Source of the DNA: Clostridiales bacterium
Lineage (GTDB): Bacteria > Bacillota > Clostridia > Lachnospirales > WQUN01
DNA: 10,614 nucleotides
Assembly: GCA_031271275.1 (NCBI GenBank)
Contig: JAISWA010000058.1
Span: forward strand, 1 to 10,614
Reading direction: 5' to 3'
This document shows positions 6,328 through 10,614 of the stretch, one piece after another. Made by a program: the position numbers and the translations under genes. The notes below the pieces were generated by a model. The model had not been told where the DNA came from and did no database searches. It saw nothing but the letters and a program-made list of their open reading frames with translations. Numbering within the stretch: the stretch's first letter is position 1; each line of letters begins with the position of its first letter.

Positions 6328-8031
6328 TTGCCCCTCAAACACCGTGTGCCATTTTTAATTATATTTTTAATTATATTTTTGCTTTTCATTTTAGCGTTTT
6401 CCGGCTGCTCCCTTTTCGAAGACCCGCTGAAAGACGCCGAAGGTGCGGAGCCTGTCTCCCCCACCCCCATCAGCGTTATGCCCGAGCTTAATTTGGAACG
6501 GGTGACCGTGGAAGTCGGGTTGGAAAGTTTCCTTTCTACCAACGACGCCGTGGGGATTATGCTCGCGGATAAATTCGGAATCAACCTCGTGCCGGTGGAC
6601 ATCAGCGCGGCGGACACGGAAGCGTTGGAATCCTACGCCGATTCCGGCGCGCTGCCGGACGTGACCCGCGTGGATATCACCGCGCCTTATTTTCAGCACT
6701 GGATTGACGAGGGAATCATCCGGGAAATCCCGCAAAACTTAATCGACAAATTCCCCAAGGTAGCGGAAATCGCGCAAAACAGCGACGAGCTTGCGGCGGT
6801 GGGGAAAATAAACGGCGGCGGCAACTGGTTTATCCCCGTGGACGCAAGCGGGTTTTACGGGGCGGACAGCGGGCGTATTTATTACCGGCGCGACTGGCTC
6901 GCCGAAACCGCGGCGGAAACGACGGAAGCGGATTCCGAAGCAACTCCCCCGACGGAAGCGCCGTCCGCGCCCGCGCCCAGTATTATTGAAGATTTCACCC
7001 TGATGATTTCCGGTTTCGCGGAAAAAAACAGCGGAACCCCCAACGCCTCCGGGCTCACCCTCGCCGGGGGCGTGACCTATTTAATTTCGCTGTTCGGCAC
7101 CGACCCGGAAAGCTGGGTGTTTGAAAACGGCGAATGGGTACCCGCCTACTATTCCGACCGTATGGTTCGGGGCCTTAGCTATGTGCGAAGGCTGTACGAC
7201 GCGGGCGTAATCAGCCGCGACTTCGACATTACGAAGGCGAACACCGCCATCAATCATATGGCGGAAAACCTGACCGGGGGGTTAATCCGCCACGGCGACG
7301 CCTACTGGATGCAGCGGGTGATGGACACCTTCGCCGAAAGAAACGGCATCACCGCCGCCGAAGCGTATGGAAATCACATTGCCATACTGCCGCCGCCCGC
7401 CGTCCCTATAACGGTTGGCGAATATGAACGCTACTGGCCGCGTTCGGTGGTGACGGGGGGCTGCGTGATAAGCGCGGCGGTGGACGACGCGGAGTTGGAA
7501 ATTATTCTGGGGATGTTGGAATACACCCTGTCGGACGAGGGGCAGGAAATCGCCTACTTCGGCTTGCGGGGCGAAACCTGCGCGGAAACGGTTTCCGAAA
7601 GCGGCGAAAGGGCGTTACAGCTTTTCATCGACCCGTCCACGGCGCAGCCCTTTGATATTACGGAAAAATATCCCTCGGCGCAGCTGATGTTTTTGCTCGA
7701 CGCGAACCGAAGCCGCCTTGCCGAGTACGACGAATACATCCCGAGCCCAATGCACCCCGCCATTAAGGCGGCGTGCACGGAAGCCGCGCGGGTTTACGGG
7801 GAATCCGCCATCGACGAAGGCGACGGCTTCCTGATTCGCTTCCTGCGCACCCCGGCGAAGGACGGGCTGCGAAACGCGATGGATTACAGCGCGGCGTTTA
7901 ACAGAATCGTCATGGGCGCGGAACCGGTGGAGGAAATGTTCGCCGCGTTTAAACGGGATTGCGAGCAAAAAAATATCCGCGCGGCCATCACGGAGGTCAA
8001 CGCATTTTTTTCCCAAATAAGCGCAGAATAA
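6328..8031 (+). CDS. Extracellular solute-binding lipoprotein, LplA-like (orphan)
   Basis: A 567-residue protein with a very hydrophobic signal helix (8-24) and lipobox FSGC, so Cys27 should be lipidated and the protein anchored outside the membrane. The body resembles the large LplA/YtcQ-type binding proteins of carbohydrate ABC importers: IYYRRDWL (184-191), then WVFENGEWVPAYYSD (263-277) and LSYVRRLYDAGVISRDF (283-299). A Glu/Thr/Pro/Ala-rich segment at about 192-218 interrupts the region after RRDWL where relatives have a short loop. The start is a TTG at 6328 with GAAAGG 11 nt upstream; the first in-frame ATG lies after the lipobox and is excluded. No permease or ATPase for import is adjacent, so the ligand and partner are unknown. 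Arrays of the 26-bp repeat lie on both sides, the second beginning 3 nt after the stop. Confidence 0.85.
   Translation: MPLKHRVPFLIIFLIIFLLFILAFSGCSLFEDPLKDAEGAEPVSPTPISVMPELNLERVTVEVGLESFLSTNDAVGIMLADKFGINLVPVDISAADTEALESYADSGALPDVTRVDITAPYFQHWIDEGIIREIPQNLIDKFPKVAEIAQNSDELAAVGKINGGGNWFIPVDASGFYGADSGRIYYRRDWLAETAAETTEADSEATPPTEAPSAPAPSIIEDFTLMISGFAEKNSGTPNASGLTLAGGVTYLISLFGTDPESWVFENGEWVPAYYSDRMVRGLSYVRRLYDAGVISRDFDITKANTAINHMAENLTGGLIRHGDAYWMQRVMDTFAERNGITAAEAYGNHIAILPPPAVPITVGEYERYWPRSVVTGGCVISAAVDDAELEIILGMLEYTLSDEGQEIAYFGLRGETCAETVSESGERALQLFIDPSTAQPFDITEKYPSAQLMFLLDANRSRLAEYDEYIPSPMHPAIKAACTEAARVYGESAIDEGDGFLIRFLRTPAKDGLRNAMDYSAAFNRIVMGAEPVEEMFAAFKRDCEQKNIRAAITEVNAFFSQISAE
6351..6380 (+). 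repeat. 12-bp tandem repeat inside the signal peptide
   Basis: ATTTTTAATTAT occurs twice in tandem (6351-6362, 6363-6374) followed by half a unit (6375-6380). It encodes the FLII-FLII-FLLF core of the signal helix. Because the unit is 12 bp, gain or loss of a copy keeps the frame and changes the helix by four residues. Confidence 0.8.
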
Positions 8032-8034
8032 TGA

Positions 8035-8148
8035 TGTCATTCTGAGCGAAGCGAAGAATCTTTAAAACGCACAGCCGATGTCATTCTGAGCGAAGCGAAG
8101 AATCTTTAAAACCCACAGCCGGTGTCATTCTGAGCGAAGCGAAGAATC
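8035..8148 (+). repeat. Array B: three tandem copies of the 26-bp repeat
   Basis: Perfect copies of the core occur at 8035-8060, 8079-8104 and 8123-8148, an exact 44-bp period. The 18-nt separators, TTTAAAACGCACAGCCGA and TTTAAAACCCACAGCCGG, differ from each other at two positions and are unrelated to the separators in array A. The orientation is the same as in array A. No other terminator is visible between the lipoprotein gene and dacF, so the array would be transcribed unless it stops RNA polymerase itself. Confidence 0.95.
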
Positions 8149-8184
8149 CTTGTGACGCCCATTAAGTTGCGCCGCTATGTAAAA

Positions 8185-8197
8185 GTTACTCTGTAAC
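8185..8197. other. Short dyad before the carboxypeptidase ribosome binding site
   Basis: GTTAC-TCT-GTAAC is a perfect 5-bp dyad with a 3-nt centre, ending one base before the GGAGGT ribosome binding site. It might affect access to that site or bind a regulator, but it is short enough to be chance. I found no convincing promoter with normal spacing between array B and the gene. Confidence 0.25.
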
Positions 8198-8209
8198 CGG
8201 AGGTCAGCG

Positions 8210-9397
8210 ATGAAAAAGCCCGCGCTTATTTTTTTATGCCTTTTTTTAAACAGCGTCACGGTATACGCGGAAAGCGCAATCCCACAGCCAAAGGTCGCGG
8301 CGACCGGCGCGGTGCTCATGGACGCGGAGACCGGGCGCGTATTGTGGGGCAAGAACGAGCACGCGCCTATGGCGATGGCGAGCACCACCAAGATTATGAC
8401 CGCGGTGCTCGCCTTGGAAAGCGGTCGGGCGGAAGAAACGGTGACGGTTTCCAAACGCGCGGTTTCCGCGCCGCCGGTGGAGATGGGGCTGACCTCCGGC
8501 GAAAAAATCAAGCTCGGCGACTTAACGCTCGCGCTCATGCTCGAATCGAAAAACGACGCGGCGGTGGCGATTGCCGAACACCTTGGCGGTTCGGTGGAGG
8601 AATTCTGCCGGCAGATGACCGCCAAGGCAAAGGAAATCGGCGCGAAGGACACGCTGTTTGTCACGCCCAACGGCCTCGACGCGGGCGGCCACCATTCCAC
8701 CGCCTACGACCTGGCGCTGATTGCGCGGTACGCGCTTACCGTACCCGGCTTCGCCGAACTCACCAACACGCGGAACGCGCACTTTTCCAGTGACAGGCGC
8801 GCGTACTCCCTGCAAAATTATAACCGGCTGCTTCGGGAATACGCGGGGGCAAACGGGGTTAAAACCGGTTTTACCGGGCGGGCGGGCCACTGTTTCGTCG
8901 GCGCGGCGAAGCGCGGCGAGATGCAGCTTATTTCCGTGGTGCTCGCCAGCGGTTGGGGCGCGCGGGGCAAGGCGCAAAAATGGGCGGACACCAAAGCAGT
9001 GTTAGACTTCGGGTTCGCCCATTACGGTTATGAAACGGTTTTAAGCGCCGGCGACAGGGCGGGGACGCTTCCGGTGACGCGTTCCCGCTCGGCTTCGGTG
9101 GATTTTATTTACGACGGCGGGCTGCGCATCCCTATGAACCGCGACGAAAAAGAAACCGTCTCCGTCCGCCTCGACGTGCCGGACGCGCTGCCCGCCCCGG
9201 TCCAAAAAGGCGACGCGGTGGGGACCGCGCGGGTTTTTGTGGGGGATTTCCCCTGCGGGGAAATTAAACTCATCACCCTCGGCGGAGCTGACCGCCACGA
9301 TTTGAAAACATCCATGGAGAAATTCCTCGACGCGTGGATCGGGCAAGGCACCCGACAGCCGGTGAAAACGGCGCTGCCGGAGTTCCCGCCCCGATAA
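8210..9397 (+). CDS. D-alanyl-D-alanine carboxypeptidase (S11 family, DacF/DacA type)
   Basis: A 395-residue low-molecular-weight penicillin-binding protein. A signal peptide (1-20, cut after VYA) exports it. The three active-site motifs are intact: STTK with nucleophile Ser58 and Lys61, SKN at 113-115, and KTG at 218-220. A C-terminal beta-rich PBP5_C-like domain follows at about 283-360, then a possible amphipathic helix (DLKTSMEKFLDAWI) of the sort that holds these enzymes to the membrane, and a Pro-rich tail. It removes the terminal D-Ala from peptidoglycan pentapeptides outside the membrane. GGAGGT lies 5 nt before ATG 8210. Length fits DacF and DacA of Bacillus, and which of them it matches cannot be told; no sporulation promoter was recognised. 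It ends 2 nt from the convergent permease stop. Confidence 0.93.
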   Translation: MKKPALIFLCLFLNSVTVYAESAIPQPKVAATGAVLMDAETGRVLWGKNEHAPMAMASTTKIMTAVLALESGRAEETVTVSKRAVSAPPVEMGLTSGEKIKLGDLTLALMLESKNDAAVAIAEHLGGSVEEFCRQMTAKAKEIGAKDTLFVTPNGLDAGGHHSTAYDLALIARYALTVPGFAELTNTRNAHFSSDRRAYSLQNYNRLLREYAGANGVKTGFTGRAGHCFVGAAKRGEMQLISVVLASGWGARGKAQKWADTKAVLDFGFAHYGYETVLSAGDRAGTLPVTRSRSASVDFIYDGGLRIPMNRDEKETVSVRLDVPDALPAPVQKGDAVGTARVFVGDFPCGEIKLITLGGADRHDLKTSMEKFLDAWIGQGTRQPVKTALPEFPPR

Positions 9398-9399
9398 AC

Positions 9400-10566
9400 T
9401 CAGCGGGAAAAAATCACCCGCTCGGAGTTGAACATACGCGTCAGCACAAAGCCCCCCGCGCAGGCGTAAACCACATTGGATATAATCGTCAAAAGGATGT
9501 GCGTCATATTATAGTCGAATTTGAGCACCGCGCTCATCGCCTGAACGCTGTTATACAGCGGAATCAGGTAAACAGCCGGTTCCGTCTGGGTCTTGCCCCC
9601 GAACATAGACGTAATGCCCGCCAACATAACCACAATCATCAGGGGCATTACCGACGTGTTCGCCTCTTTAACGGTTTTGGAGAACGCCGATATAATGGAA
9701 ATCACCGTGACAATCAGCAGCACCGCCGACAATATGACCAACAGGATTACGGCATAGTCCGCCGGGGCGTAAATGTTCATGCTTTCGTCGCTGACGCTCA
9801 TCATTTGCGGCAGGGATAAAAACGTCCCGACGGCGCTGGAGCACCCGCAAAGGAAGGCGAGCACCCCGAGGCTGAGTATTTTCCCGATCGCCAGTTCCCC
9901 GCGTTTAATGGGCGTGATGAGTATGGTGGCGATGGTGCCGCGTTCCTTTTCCCCCGCGATGGATTCCGTCGCCAGGGACATGCAACTCGTGAACATAAAG
10001 GTCAGCAGCAGAAAGGGCAGCATGGACGAAAAGCTGAACGCCATCATGTCCTCCCGGGAAGCGAGGTTCGCCTCAATATCCCGGTTAACGTCAAAGCGGT
10101 TGGCGAGGCTGTCCTCGTACTCTTTCAGCATTCGCGCCGCGAGGTCATACGCCGCGTCGGAATTCGGGTTGGTGGCGTTGTAGTATATCTCCACATTAGG
10201 CGCGTCTTCCCCCGACGCGGGGTCATGCGCTTCCGCCCGCTCCGTAAAACCGGAGCCGAATATCACCAGAATGTCATTTTCCTTGGCGGCGATTTGCGCT
10301 TTTACCGCGTCCGCGTCTTCCGCGCCGTTAACCGTGAAGCCGTATGCCTCCGCCAGCGTTTTAATGTCCGCCGGAATGTTGACGGCGTTTAGCACCGGCA
10401 CATGGGCGTCGTCGGGCACCAATATGTCCTGCAGGGCGGAGCCCATGAACACGTACATCAAATAAATCATCAAGCCGGGCAAAACCATAGCGGTCAGCAC
10501 CATGCGCGGGTCGCGGAAAAACCGGGCGAACTCCTTCTTCATTACCGCCAAAATATTTTTATTCAT
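9400..10566 (-). CDS. ABC-2 family permease, NatB-like
   Basis: A 388-residue integral membrane protein. One N-terminal helix (about 24-43) is followed by a large extracytoplasmic domain (about 44-180). About five further helices come next (around 182-200, 226-250, 270-297, 305-323, 357-376). The cytoplasmic motif ESIAGEKERGTIATIL (201-216) is typical of NatB and related ABC-2 exporters, and the length matches B. subtilis NatB (about 386 from memory). NatAB extrudes Na+; other members export drugs or peptides, so the substrate is open. The start is taken at ATG 10566 because it overlaps the preceding stop as TGATG, with GAGG 4 nt upstream; a TTG one codon earlier is less likely. The gene converges on the carboxypeptidase with only 2 nt between stop codons. 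Confidence 0.9.
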   Translation of the reverse strand: MNKNILAVMKKEFARFFRDPRMVLTAMVLPGLMIYLMYVFMGSALQDILVPDDAHVPVLNAVNIPADIKTLAEAYGFTVNGAEDADAVKAQIAAKENDILVIFGSGFTERAEAHDPASGEDAPNVEIYYNATNPNSDAAYDLAARMLKEYEDSLANRFDVNRDIEANLASREDMMAFSFSSMLPFLLLTFMFTSCMSLATESIAGEKERGTIATILITPIKRGELAIGKILSLGVLAFLCGCSSAVGTFLSLPQMMSVSDESMNIYAPADYAVILLVILSAVLLIVTVISIISAFSKTVKEANTSVMPLMIVVMLAGITSMFGGKTQTEPAVYLIPLYNSVQAMSAVLKFDYNMTHILLTIISNVVYACAGGFVLTRMFNSERVIFSR

Positions 10567-10614
10567 CAAACCTCGCCCGCCCTTTCTTTATAAATATCAA
10601 AAAACACTTCTTCC
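10566..10614 (-). CDS. C-terminal end of an upstream gene, probably the ABC ATPase partner
   Basis: Translating the minus strand from the right edge gives EEVFFDIYKERAGEV and then TGA, which overlaps the permease ATG by one base. ATPases of the NatA/CcmA class commonly end in a Leu-Glu-Glu-x-Phe helix of this kind, and the overlap with an ABC-2 permease supports it. Only 15 codons are in the window, so no catalytic motif can be checked. Confidence 0.6.
   Translation of the reverse strand, partial: EEVFFDIYKERAGEV

Noticed and set aside
6008..8148. CRISPR array
   Set aside because: The separators are short, nearly identical within each array and not spacer-like, and no cas gene is present. 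These are tandemly duplicated dispersed repeats.
9383..9409. Bidirectional terminator between dacF-like gene and permease
   Set aside because: TTCCCGC and GCGGGAA form a stem, but it is followed by an A-run on the plus strand and by ACTCC on the minus strand, so neither direction has the required U-tract.
10567..10569. TTG start one codon before the chosen permease ATG
   Set aside because: The ATG overlaps the upstream stop in the usual coupled arrangement and is the stronger initiation codon.

Overview
The window looks like chromosome of a Gram-positive anaerobe of the Clostridia, perhaps an Oscillospirales-like lineage. This is inferred from a YwfO-type HD hydrolase, a MerR/TipAS regulator driving an ABC exporter, an LplA-type sugar-binding lipoprotein and a DacF/DacA-type carboxypeptidase. 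Most genes are G+C-rich (39 of 60 bases at 8461-8520, 42 of 60 at 4261-4320). The HD gene at the left edge is clearly A+T-richer (22 of 60 at 121-180, 25 of 60 at 481-540). No rRNA, tRNA, CRISPR array or transposase gene was seen.

Layout, left to right. 1-1027 (-): HD-domain phosphohydrolase, cut by the window edge, with a GTG start and its own strong promoter. 1093-3260 (-): three-gene operon merR-ATPase-permease with abutting or overlapping stops and starts. Upstream of it is a MerR-style promoter with a 19-bp spacer filled by a 21-bp dyad. 3323-3497: intergenic stretch with a small hairpin, a nested perfect inverted repeat and the terminator of the copper operon. 3498-5984 (-): copA (Cu+ exporting P1B-ATPase) followed by copZ (copper chaperone). 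5985-6327: gene-free stretch holding a tandem array of a 26-bp repeat and candidate divergent promoters. 6328-8031 (+): orphan extracellular solute-binding lipoprotein. 8035-8148: a second array of the same 26-bp repeat. 8210-9397 (+): D-Ala-D-Ala carboxypeptidase. 9400-10566 (-): NatB-like ABC-2 permease, preceded by the last codons of its likely ATPase partner, which runs off the right edge.

How the genes work together: merR and its ABC pair form a self-contained, probably drug-responsive export unit. copA and copZ form a copper efflux unit without a visible regulator. The right-edge ATPase and permease form a second ABC-2 exporter. The binding lipoprotein has no permease partner here and is bracketed on both sides by the 26-bp repeat arrays. 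I see no convincing new multi-gene system. The least explained elements are the repeat arrays around the lipoprotein gene, the nested inverted repeat at 3371-3444, and the A+T-rich gene at the left edge.
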